A DNA stretch of 14,805 nt from NCBI GenBank assembly GCA_030695265.1, contig JAUYTA010000071.1, positions 1 to 14,805 on the forward strand, in the 5' to 3' direction. Origin of the DNA: Bacteroidota bacterium (GTDB lineage: Bacteria > Bacteroidota > Bacteroidia > Bacteroidales > Prolixibacteraceae). Below are positions 1 through 6,585 of the stretch, piece after piece; positions within the stretch are counted from its first letter, which is position 1, and every line of letters begins with the position of its first letter. The notes under the pieces are model-generated. The model ran no database searches, was not told the DNA's origin, and saw nothing but the letters and a program-made list of their open reading frames with translations. Both the position numbers and the translations under genes were made by a program.

Positions 1-1
1 C

Positions 2-949
2 GAGATCATTCAGAAATTCAAGGAAATAACCAACATCAGCGAACGCCGCTGGATTACTGATGACCTGTTAAATTCTGATATGGCTGCTCTGGCTGTTAAG
101 GATGCGTGCGAATCGGCAAATATTGATCCTGAAACACTTGAATTCTTGATTGTCGCGCATAATTTTGGCGATGTCAATCCGGGCTCTACACAGGTTGACC
201 TTCTACCCAGCCTTGCAAACAAAGTTAAAGCAAAGCTGAATATTCAAAATCCGGCTTGTATCTGTCACGATATTATTTCAGGCTGTCCGGGCTGGACACA
301 GGGAATGATCGTTGCCGATGCTTATATAAGAAGCGGAATACATGTCAGAGGTGTTGTGGTTGGTTCTGATGTACTGTCGAGGATATCCGATCCGCACGAC
401 CGTGATACAATGATTTATGCCGATGGTGCAGGAGCCACAATCGTTGAATCTTTTGAAAGTGAAGAGCCTACCGGAATCCTTTCTCATTCAAGCAGATCAG
501 ACTCTGTAAACTATTGGAATTTGCTGACCAACGGAGATTCATTTAATCCGGAGCTCAACGGAAATATTCAGTACATAAAAATGGCAGGCCATAAATTGTA
601 TGTTTATGCTTTGAGTTTTGTGCCGGGTGTTGTAAAGGAAAGCATTGAAAAAGCTGGTTTGCAGTTGAGCGACATCAAAAAAGTGCTGATTCATCAGGCA
701 AACGAAAAAATGGATGAAGCCATTTTGAAGAATGTTTTTAAACTGTATCACGAGAAGCATATTCCTAAAGGAATTATGCCTATGAGCATTGAGAAACTTG
801 GAAATTCGTCGGCAGCAACGGTTCCAACTTTGCTCGATACAATACTGAAAGGCCGGATGGAAGGTCAGGCCATCAACAAAGGCGACTACATTATTTTGTG
901 TTCGGTGGGTGCAGGTATGAACATCAATTCGATTGTTTATAAAGTATAA
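2..949 (+). CDS. 3-oxoacyl-ACP synthase III (FabH/KAS III-like), 5' truncated by window edge
   Basis: The reading frame is open from the window edge through the ATG at 80, and the residues before that ATG still fit the family, so the true start lies upstream. About 315 residues are visible; KAS III proteins usually have 320-360. The family condenses an acyl-CoA with malonyl-ACP in the cytoplasm to start fatty acid or polyketide chains. The catalytic triad is intact: Cys in SGCPGWTQ (codon 284-286), His in VLIHQAN (692-694) and Asn in EKLGNSSAA (803-805). The C-terminal SVGAGMNINSIVYKV also fits. The residues after the nucleophile (CPGW) differ from the CAGF of housekeeping FabH, so this may be a specialised paralogue; I give no gene symbol. 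A terminator follows directly, so it ends its transcription unit. Confidence 0.9.
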   Translation, partial: EIIQKFKEITNISERRWITDDLLNSDMAALAVKDACESANIDPETLEFLIVAHNFGDVNPGSTQVDLLPSLANKVKAKLNIQNPACICHDIISGCPGWTQGMIVADAYIRSGIHVRGVVVGSDVLSRISDPHDRDTMIYADGAGATIVESFESEEPTGILSHSSRSDSVNYWNLLTNGDSFNPELNGNIQYIKMAGHKLYVYALSFVPGVVKESIEKAGLQLSDIKKVLIHQANEKMDEAILKNVFKLYHEKHIPKGIMPMSIEKLGNSSAATVPTLLDTILKGRMEGQAINKGDYIILCSVGAGMNINSIVYKV

Positions 950-977
950 ATCTGAATCATTAATTTGATTTTGGACG

Positions 978-1008
978 ACGGTCAGGAATTTTCCTGACCG
1001 TTTTTTTT
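978..1008 (+). terminator. Rho-independent terminator after the KAS III gene
   Basis: An 11-bp perfect stem (978-988 with 991-1001, core GGTCAGGA/TCCTGACC) is followed by eight T residues (1001-1008). It lies 29 bases after the ketosynthase stop codon. The T run is on the plus strand only, so it should not stop the minus-strand gene that ends at 1092. Confidence 0.92.
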
Positions 1009-1091
1009 GCTGAAGTGAAGATGATCCCAGAGACTTATGTTTTATTTGAACGAACCTGACTGCTATTGTTATTTTATCAGGTGAAAAATTT

Positions 1092-1914
1092 TCAGAAGAG
1101 GGATAATTGATCGACTCTTTTCGGATGAAATGTTCCAATAATTATAAATGGATTCGGAGCCATAAGGTGAAATTCCCTGGTGGTACCCAAATAGAAATAT
1201 AAATCTTTAGTTCCTGCAAAATCATCAAAGTACTTTTTCCTTACATCTTCACAAGCTTTTTGTTCATTTCCCTCATGCTTCTTTAAACAATTCCAATATA
1301 ATTGCCCCGTTTCCCAATCTTCTATCATTAAAGTGCTTTGTCTTCCATTTTCATCTGAAAAAACAAAAGAGAATTTATAGGGTAATTTGTTGACTACTTC
1401 AAAGGGATTTTCTGAATTAGAAAATAGGTTTAATTGCAATGCTCGGGCATTTAGCCTTTCTAATTTAGTTTTGTTCCATACCCTTTCAACTTCCTCAAAG
1501 ATGAAATCAAGAACCCTTGTTGGTTTAAAAACAGCAAGAGAGATAAGTTTCGTTTTATCTTTGGCATCTGCAATTAGCTTATTGAGATCCGTATAGACGT
1601 TTTTGAGAATTATTTCTTTGCGAAAATGCCAATTGTTATCAGTATTTATATGACCAATAATATCAAAAGCCTTTTCTATTGAGTAAGGACGAAAGCTTTC
1701 GGGTCTGAAATCAGAATCGTTACGAACCAAATCAATTTCAAGCCAATCGTATTTTTTATATTGCTTGTCGTACTCAAGCTTTCGAAAAGGAATGGGGTAT
1801 ATACGAACCCACGTACCATCTTCACGAAATCCAGCAGTACAAACTAATTCGTCATATTTTTGAAGCTAAAGTCGGATAAGTCTTAACAGCAATAAGAACT
1901 TTCGTTTTGGCCAT
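1092..1914 (-). pseudogene. DUF488-partner protein with two QLxLF motifs, frameshifted near its 5' end
   Basis: Translation from ATG 1914-1912 gives MAKTKVLIAVKTYPTLASK and then meets TGA at 1854-1852. Dropping one base from the A5 run at 1861-1857 restores YDELVCTAGFREDGTWVRIYP and one frame to the stop at 1094-1092, giving 273 residues. I do not recognise a characterised function. The N-terminal pattern (VLIAVKTYP, then VCTAGF...GTWVRIYP) reminds me of OB-fold-like 'dual OB' proteins; this is tentative. QLNLF (residues 160-164) and QLSLF (269-273, the C-terminus) match the bacterial sliding-clamp-binding consensus QL[SD]LF. The start lies one base after the stop of the DUF488 gene, so the two were surely co-translated. 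Codon use is AT-rich, unlike the flanking genes. The frameshift may be real decay, a phase-variable state or a sequencing error. Confidence 0.75.
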
Positions 1915-1915
1915 G

Positions 1916-2800
1916 TCATATATGTTTCAATTCATAAACAAATGCTGGATTCTTCATAATTGCGTCTGCCAAATGTTTTCGATGGCATTGACAAATATTG
2001 GCTTCAAAACAGGTTAATGCGACTCTCTTCTTATTCTTCAATATGTCAATTATTTTCTCCTGGTAATCCTGTGTTTGAGTTAATATGTTATTTCTGTACA
2101 ATATAAAAAGCTTATCGTAGTCCGCTTGCGTGTTAAGTTCCTGCCGTTTGTCAGAATCAATACCCAATTGTGGAATATGTATGTATTCAATTCCAACACC
2201 ATTGCAGCCATTTTGAAGTTGAGATTTACTAAAGCCAAACTTCATACTCAAAGGATTTTTACGAACATCACATAAAACCTTAATATTATTTGCAATCAGT
2301 TTGTTTATATATTCTTCTAGGCTAATTCCTTCATATCCAATTGTAAAAAGAATCGTCTTGGTGGATTGTGGTCTGGCTTCAATAACTCTTTGATAATCTT
2401 CTTCTGTCAGTTTGTCCTTTGCTATTATACTGTTTATTGCCAGTTGAGGGTATTTCTTATACGTGATACGAATTAATTCATCGCTTGTTTTATTCCCATA
2501 CATCTGTTTAATATAGCGAATAACCAATCTGTCGCTGTCTTTCAAACTCACTAAATACTTCTCAGTATCCGTTTTCACCCAATCATTATTCTCTAAAACC
2601 ACCTGATTGTATTTTGACATGGTTTGAAGATCCGCCGTTGCTTGAAATGAATAACAACCGTACTTGTATGGAACAAAATGAAAATCAGGCTTTTGTTGTT
2701 GTTTGCTTACAAGCATTAGCAGCTTTTGCAGGCTTATTTTATTAAGTCTGTTATCAAAAGTCTCCAAAAGGGACAGCAATATTTTTCGACGATAATACAT
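1916..2800 (-). CDS. DUF488 protein with N-terminal SocA/Panacea-like domain
   Basis: This 294-residue protein has two parts. Residues about 1-125 hold a basic start (YRRKILLSLL), then LQKLLMLVSKQ and FHFVPYKYGCYSFQATADL, a pattern like SocA/Panacea (DUF4065-type) domains, including a later DELIRITYKKYP. Residues about 148-290 are DUF488: LFTIGYEGISLEEYI, VLCDVRKNPLS, GFSKSQL, IEYIHIPQLG and the C-terminal CFEANICQCHRKHLAD with conserved Cys and His. DUF488 alone is usually 120-180 residues, so this is a fusion. Its biochemical activity is unknown to me. SocA is known as a ClpXP adaptor for the clamp-binding toxin SocB; applying that role here is inference. No signal peptide or membrane segment is seen. 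It is the first gene of a two-gene minus-strand unit of low GC, which suggests transfer. The ATG at 2800 is the only good start. Confidence 0.82.
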   Translation of the reverse strand: MYYRRKILLSLLETFDNRLNKISLQKLLMLVSKQQQKPDFHFVPYKYGCYSFQATADLQTMSKYNQVVLENNDWVKTDTEKYLVSLKDSDRLVIRYIKQMYGNKTSDELIRITYKKYPQLAINSIIAKDKLTEEDYQRVIEARPQSTKTILFTIGYEGISLEEYINKLIANNIKVLCDVRKNPLSMKFGFSKSQLQNGCNGVGIEYIHIPQLGIDSDKRQELNTQADYDKLFILYRNNILTQTQDYQEKIIDILKNKKRVALTCFEANICQCHRKHLADAIMKNPAFVYELKHI

Positions 2801-2881
2801 GGTTCAAATTTAATGCTTTTTGATAGATTTCCTTTTTTTATTGTAAGATACTATATCATGAATTCTATTGGCTTGATTATT

Positions 2882-2990
2882 TTACAATTCATCCATCTTT
2901 TCCGACAGTTCAGCAACTGTTTTTTTGAGTAGTGCAGGCTTTGTTTCACTTTTGAATCGTGTAACATGCAGAAGTCGGATACATGAAAAC
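2882..2990 (-). other. Possible 3' remnant of a minus-strand gene
   Basis: On the minus strand an open frame ends at TAA 2884-2882 and reads KPALLKKTVAELSEKMDEL just before the stop, a plausible charged helical C-terminus. It has no start codon in the spacer and runs antisense into the 5' end of the TonB receptor gene. It could be the tail of a gene replaced by its neighbours, or chance. Confidence 0.25.
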
Positions 2991-5145
2991 AATCTTTTAC
3001 ATCTTCTTATTTTTATTTTGCCTGAATGGTTTTTCGCAGACGGTTATCACTGGAAAAGTTATTCAGGAAAAAGGAGAACCAATGCCCGGTGCCAATGCCT
3101 ATTTGCTGGGAACTTACGATGGAACTTCTTCCGGAGAAAATGGTGAATTCAAATTCAGGACATCCAAAACCGGACAGCAAACGTTGCTGGTGAAATTTAT
3201 GGGCTACGAACCTTTTTTACTGAAAGTGGAATTAAAAGGCGATACGATCCGGTTGAATGTCAAGCTGAAAGAAGCATTTAATGAGTTAAATGCAGTAACC
3301 ATCACTGCCGGGACTTTCGAAGCCAGCGATAAAAAACAAGCGGTAACCATCACGCCAATCGACATGGTGACCACTGCAGGTGCGGTTGGCGATGTTTATG
3401 GCGCATTACAATCGCTTCCGGGAACCACAATCAATGGCGAATCGGGACGATTATTTGTCAAAGGTGGCGACAGCGAAGAATCGCAAACTTACATCGATGG
3501 TTCGCTGGTGTCGGTTCCCTACAATTCTGCGGCACCCAATCTTGCCACACGTGGGCGGTTCAACCCGTTCATGTTTAAAGGAACAATTTTCAGCACCGGA
3601 GGATATTCTGCCGAATATGGTCAGGCACTTTCATCGGTTTTGCTGCTCAGCACCAACGATATGCCTGCCGAAGATCAGCTTGACTTGTCATTTCTGTCGG
3701 TTGGCGTTGAAGTTGCCGGTACAAAAAAATGGAATTCGGGAGCAGTTACCGGAACTTTGGCTTACAACAATCTTCAGCCATACATGAGTCTTGCACCTCA
3801 GAATTACGATTGGGTAAAAGCTCCTGAATCCGCTACCGGTGCAGTGAGCGTCAGGCAAAAGACAAGCAAAACGGGCATGTTCAAGTTCTATTCGAGTTTC
3901 GATAACGGCAGTTTTACGCTCAGTCAGCAAAATTTGGATGCAGGTGGGACACTTATCGACTACAAACTTGACAATGGCAATCAGTTTATGAACGCCTCGT
4001 GGAACGACAAGCTGGGCGAAAAATGGGCGATCAGCACTGCCGCTTCGTTCACCAACAATACCGACGATATTCAGTTCGACCAAACCACAGTTGCCGAACA
4101 GATTCAGGGAACTCACCTGAAAAGTCTGTTTTCGTATCCGTTCAGCGAAAAGTTTATCCTGAAAATGGGTGGCGAATTGTTCTCGAAGAAATTCTCTCAA
4201 AATGTACAAATGCCCAACGAAACGCATGATAACAACTTCACCAATAACACTTTTGCCGGATTTACTGAAGCGCAGATTTATGCTTCGAACAAATTCGTAA
4301 CCCGCATTGGTGGTCGCGTTGAATATTCGGATTACCTGAATAGTTTTACCGTTTCACCCCGATTTTCTGCGGCTTACAAAATTACTGGCAAAAGTCAGTT
4401 TTCGGCAGCTTATGGTTGGTTTTACCAGAATCCGGTAGATGATTACCTGCTTTACACCGATTTGCTTAAACCCGAACGGGCCGATCATTACACCTTTAGT
4501 TTTCAGTCGTCGGTAAACAGCCGCACAATCAGAGTTGAGTTGTATCGTAAAGATTACAAGGATTTGGTGAAGCTTACAGGCGGCGAATTTTACCTGCCAA
4601 CCAGCTACAATAACTCCGGAAATGGTTATGCCAATGGTCTCGATTTGTTCTGGAGAGATAAAAAAACGATCAAAAATGGCGATTATTGGATTTCGTATTC
4701 GTATTTAGATACCAAACGCGATTACCGCAATTTCCCGGAGGAAGCGATTCCAACTTTTGCCAGCAAGCACAATTTATCGATGGTTTACAAACACTGGTTC
4801 GGTAACCTGAGATCATTGGCCGGCGCCAATTTCAGGTATTCATCGCCCCGTGTTTTTAATGATCCCAATTCGGCCACATTTAATGGTGAAAAGATGCTTG
4901 CTTACCGGAGTTTGGATTTGAGCTGGAGCTTTTTGTACCGGCAACACATCATTATTTATGCTGCTGCAACGAATGTGCTAGATTTTAAGAATGAATTTGG
5001 ACAGCGGTACAGCAATAATCCCGATGCAAACGGTAATTTTCAGGGAGCCGCCATTCAACCCGGTTCGAACCAGTTTTACGTGTTGGGCTGTTTCATTACC
5101 CTTACGCGAAAAGGAAATGCAAACCAGTTGGATAAGATTGAATAA
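2983..5145 (+). CDS. TonB-dependent outer-membrane receptor
   Basis: This 720-residue outer-membrane protein has a signal peptide (residues 1-18, Gln19 at +1). A carboxypeptidase-regulatory-like beta-sandwich follows at about 20-105 (ITGKVIQEKGEPMPGANAYL, then FMGYEPFLLKVEL). A plug domain at about 108-230 contains ALQSLPGTTINGESGRLFVKG and TGGYSAEYGQALSSVLLL, and the rest is a 22-strand-type beta barrel. Such receptors import substrates with TonB-ExbBD energy. It is shorter than SusC proteins (about 1000 residues) and has no SusD neighbour, so it is not a typical glycan importer; the substrate is unknown. The barrel does not end on its last strand (FITLT): it has a charged tail of about a dozen residues lacking the usual terminal aromatic. 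The next gene encodes a small periplasmic TPR-like protein and probably shares the transcript. Confidence 0.93.
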   Translation: MKTIFYIFLFLFCLNGFSQTVITGKVIQEKGEPMPGANAYLLGTYDGTSSGENGEFKFRTSKTGQQTLLVKFMGYEPFLLKVELKGDTIRLNVKLKEAFNELNAVTITAGTFEASDKKQAVTITPIDMVTTAGAVGDVYGALQSLPGTTINGESGRLFVKGGDSEESQTYIDGSLVSVPYNSAAPNLATRGRFNPFMFKGTIFSTGGYSAEYGQALSSVLLLSTNDMPAEDQLDLSFLSVGVEVAGTKKWNSGAVTGTLAYNNLQPYMSLAPQNYDWVKAPESATGAVSVRQKTSKTGMFKFYSSFDNGSFTLSQQNLDAGGTLIDYKLDNGNQFMNASWNDKLGEKWAISTAASFTNNTDDIQFDQTTVAEQIQGTHLKSLFSYPFSEKFILKMGGELFSKKFSQNVQMPNETHDNNFTNNTFAGFTEAQIYASNKFVTRIGGRVEYSDYLNSFTVSPRFSAAYKITGKSQFSAAYGWFYQNPVDDYLLYTDLLKPERADHYTFSFQSSVNSRTIRVELYRKDYKDLVKLTGGEFYLPTSYNNSGNGYANGLDLFWRDKKTIKNGDYWISYSYLDTKRDYRNFPEEAIPTFASKHNLSMVYKHWFGNLRSLAGANFRYSSPRVFNDPNSATFNGEKMLAYRSLDLSWSFLYRQHIIIYAAATNVLDFKNEFGQRYSNNPDANGNFQGAAIQPGSNQFYVLGCFITLTRKGNANQLDKIE

Positions 5146-5146
5146 A

Positions 5147-5223
5147 GCTAGCTTCTGGCTTCTGGCTTCCGGCTTCCGGCTTTTTTGCCAGCTGCCAGTT
5201 GCCAGTCGCCAGTCGCCAGTAAC
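5147..5223 (+). repeat. Heptad hairpin element 1 (11 units of 7 bp)
   Basis: Starting two bases after the receptor stop codon, 77 bases divide without a slip into eleven 7-mers. Units in 5154-5181 are TCTGGCT twice then TCCGGCT twice. A T-rich unit forms the turn, and 5189-5223 carries CAGYTGC/CAGTCGC-type units. GGC in each left unit can pair with GCC in the right units, giving an imperfect hairpin with a 7-base rhythm. It lies between two genes that look co-transcribed. Confidence 0.85.
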
Positions 5224-5255
5224 AGTTAGAAACGATAAACTCAAATATTTACATC

Positions 5256-5894
5256 ATGAAAAAGATCATTTTATCACTTGCAGTAGTGTTGGTTAGTTTA
5301 GTTTCAATGGCTCAAAAGCCGGAGTATTATCAGGCCATGGGCGAATCGCTCGGGCAGTATGCAACTTGCCAGACGGTTTCCGATTTTCAGGCCTTGGGCA
5401 ATAAATTTCAGATGATTGCTGCTGCTGAAAAAAGCGAATGGCTGCCTTTGTATTACCATGCCAATTGTTACATCATCATGAGTCTTATGGAACAGGATGC
5501 GACAAAAAAAGATGGCTACCTGGATGTTGCCGAAAAATCGGTCACTTCAATGCTTGAAATGGTTCCTGCCGAATCGGAAGCTTTTACATTGCAGGCATTT
5601 TATTTGGTGGGTCGTTTGGTGGTAAACCCAATGGAAAGAGGGCAGGAGTACGCCGGACTTTCTGGTCAGGCACTTGGCAAAGCGCTGGCTCTGGATGCCA
5701 CTAACCCACGGGCTCAGTTGCTGCAGCTTCAAATGGACATGGGTTCTGCTCAATATACCGGCCAGGATCCAAAATCATTCTGCCCAAAAGCGAAAGAATT
5801 GCTGGCCAACTGGGATAATTTCAAACCCAAATCGCCCATTCATCCCAACTGGGGAAAAGATCAGGCCGAAGGAGTTGTGAAAGGCTGCGAATAG
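5256..5894 (+). CDS. Secreted TPR-like helical protein paired with the TonB receptor
   Basis: This 212-residue protein has a signal peptide (MKKIILSLAVVLVSLVSMA, mature protein starting at Gln20), so it acts in the periplasm. The rest is helical and TPR-like: a segment at about 58-80 (EKSEWLPLYYHANCYIIM), one at 90-120 (VAEKSVTSMLEMVPAESEAFTLQAFY) and one at 138-160 (GKALALDATNPRAQLLQL) have the spacing of TPR helices. Four cysteines (38, 71, 176, 211) could form two disulfides. The C-terminus carries SPIHPNWGKDQAEGVVKGC, which I believe recurs in this small family. No enzymatic motif is visible. It lies 110 bases after the receptor gene, so a partner or accessory role for that receptor is likely but inferred. 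Confidence 0.8.
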   Translation: MKKIILSLAVVLVSLVSMAQKPEYYQAMGESLGQYATCQTVSDFQALGNKFQMIAAAEKSEWLPLYYHANCYIIMSLMEQDATKKDGYLDVAEKSVTSMLEMVPAESEAFTLQAFYLVGRLVVNPMERGQEYAGLSGQALGKALALDATNPRAQLLQLQMDMGSAQYTGQDPKSFCPKAKELLANWDNFKPKSPIHPNWGKDQAEGVVKGCE

Positions 5895-5951
5895 CATACG
5901 GCAAAGAAAATCGCTTTTATCTAAATTGTTCATTCGTGGGTATATCCTTTG

Positions 5952-6020
5952 CCGTTGGCTTCAGCCAACGGACATGAGGCACAAAAAGAGATGGGCTTTA
6001 GCCCTAAAAAGCTCTTAGCC
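5952..6020. repeat. REP-like double hairpin
   Basis: CCGTTGGC (5952-5959) pairs with GCCAACGG (5964-5971) around the loop TTCA. GGGC (5993-5996) pairs with GCCC (6001-6004) around TTTA and is flanked by AAGAG and CTCTT. Two adjacent short GC-rich palindromes with TTCA/TTTA loops resemble the REP sequences associated with REP-associated tyrosine transposases. No transposase gene is present here, so that link is inference. Confidence 0.6.
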
Positions 6021-6021
6021 T

Positions 6022-6109
6022 GACTCACCCCCTCGCCTGCGATGCTCTCCCCCTCTCTTTTTGAAAAAGAGGGGGGAAGGCCGCCTGCGGACTTCGGGGT
6101 GAGTTGTGA
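6022..6109. repeat. MITE-like GC-rich inverted-repeat element
   Basis: ACTCACCCC (6023-6031) is the exact inverse of GGGGTGAGT (6096-6104). Inside, CTCTTTTT (6055-6062) pairs with AAAAAGAG (6064-6071), flanked by C runs on the left and G runs on the right. The whole can fold into one long hairpin. The right 25 bases recur at 6445-6469, which shows it is a dispersed repeat. Confidence 0.75.
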
Positions 6110-6216
6110 ATATTAACTATCAATATCTCTTTCTTTTATGACTTATTTGATTCTATAAATTCTATCTCTAATTGCATTCTGATTACTCACACTATCCGTT
6201 ATAGAACCGAAAAAAA

Positions 6217-6359
6217 CCTTAGTAGAAAAAAATAACGAATAGATCCACAACTTATTACCTAATTTATGAAAGTTGAATAATCAAGTTCTATCAGAAGACT
6301 ATCAACCCGAAATAAGGTAATAAGGTTGCGGGCTTTGAGCGCTGATTTTTCTACTTAGG
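6217..6359. repeat. Nested inverted repeats in AT-rich spacer
   Basis: Outer arms 6217-6230 and 6346-6359 are inverse over 14 bases with one mismatch. Inner arms CTTATTACCT (6251-6260) and AGGTAATAAG (6315-6324) match perfectly. AATAAGGT also occurs as tandem direct copies at 6311 and 6319 and again at 6371. The block could be a small mobile remnant or encode a structured RNA; neither is shown. Confidence 0.5.
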
Positions 6360-6444
6360 TAGCCATTTAAAATAAGGTTTAAAGAAAAGGCGATCAATGT
6401 TATTTGGATTCGGGATATACCAAAAAGTTGCGTATAAAGAGTAG

Positions 6445-6469
6445 CTGCGGACTTCGGGGTGAGTTGTGA
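6445..6469. repeat. Second copy of the GC-rich element's right end
   Basis: These 25 bases (core GACTTCGGGGTGAGTTGTGA) are identical to 6085-6109, exactly 360 bases upstream. The left part of the element is missing here, so this is a fragment or a duplicated end. Confidence 0.85.
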
Positions 6470-6585
6470 GTTATTTAGAAAATGGAATCGGAAACGTGCC
6501 GTTAAAACCGGAAGTCAAAGAAATGAAAACAATTTTTGTTTACTTTACTTTTACAAAACGATCGAAAACATAAATCAATTCCCAG

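Larger units (their letters stand above)
5895..6585. other. Gene-free 691-bp spacer rich in hairpins and repeats
   Basis: No credible coding frame is seen on either strand. From left to right it holds two REP-like hairpins (5952-6020), a GC-rich inverted-repeat element (6022-6109), an AT-rich block with nested inverted repeats (6217-6359), and a second copy of 25 bases of the GC-rich element (6445-6469). The spacer separates the receptor/TPR genes from the two-component genes and probably marks the end of one transcription unit. Confidence 0.7.

Noticed and set aside
539..1138. 199-codon minus-strand open frame
   Set aside because: It is antisense to the ketosynthase 3' end, crosses the terminator and has no protein-like character.
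1852..1914. Programmed ribosomal frameshift in the DUF488 partner
   Set aside because: No slippery heptamer of the known -1 type and no obvious stimulatory element; a plain indel in an A run explains it.
2905..2926. Hairpin ACAGTT/AACTGT with seven Ts, terminator-like
   Set aside because: Stem of only six mostly weak pairs, with no plus-strand gene upstream to terminate. The bases also belong to the minus-strand coding-like tail.
2983..5145. SusC/SusD glycan-uptake pair
   Set aside because: The receptor is too short for SusC, and the next protein is TPR-like without a lipoprotein signal, so it is not SusD.
5147..5223. CRISPR-like repeat array
   Set aside because: Units are 7 bp, contiguous and without spacers, and no cas genes are near.
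6523..6573. Small 16-codon frame before the histidine kinase
   Set aside because: Too short, no ribosome binding site or conserved feature, and closed by a stop before the kinase start.
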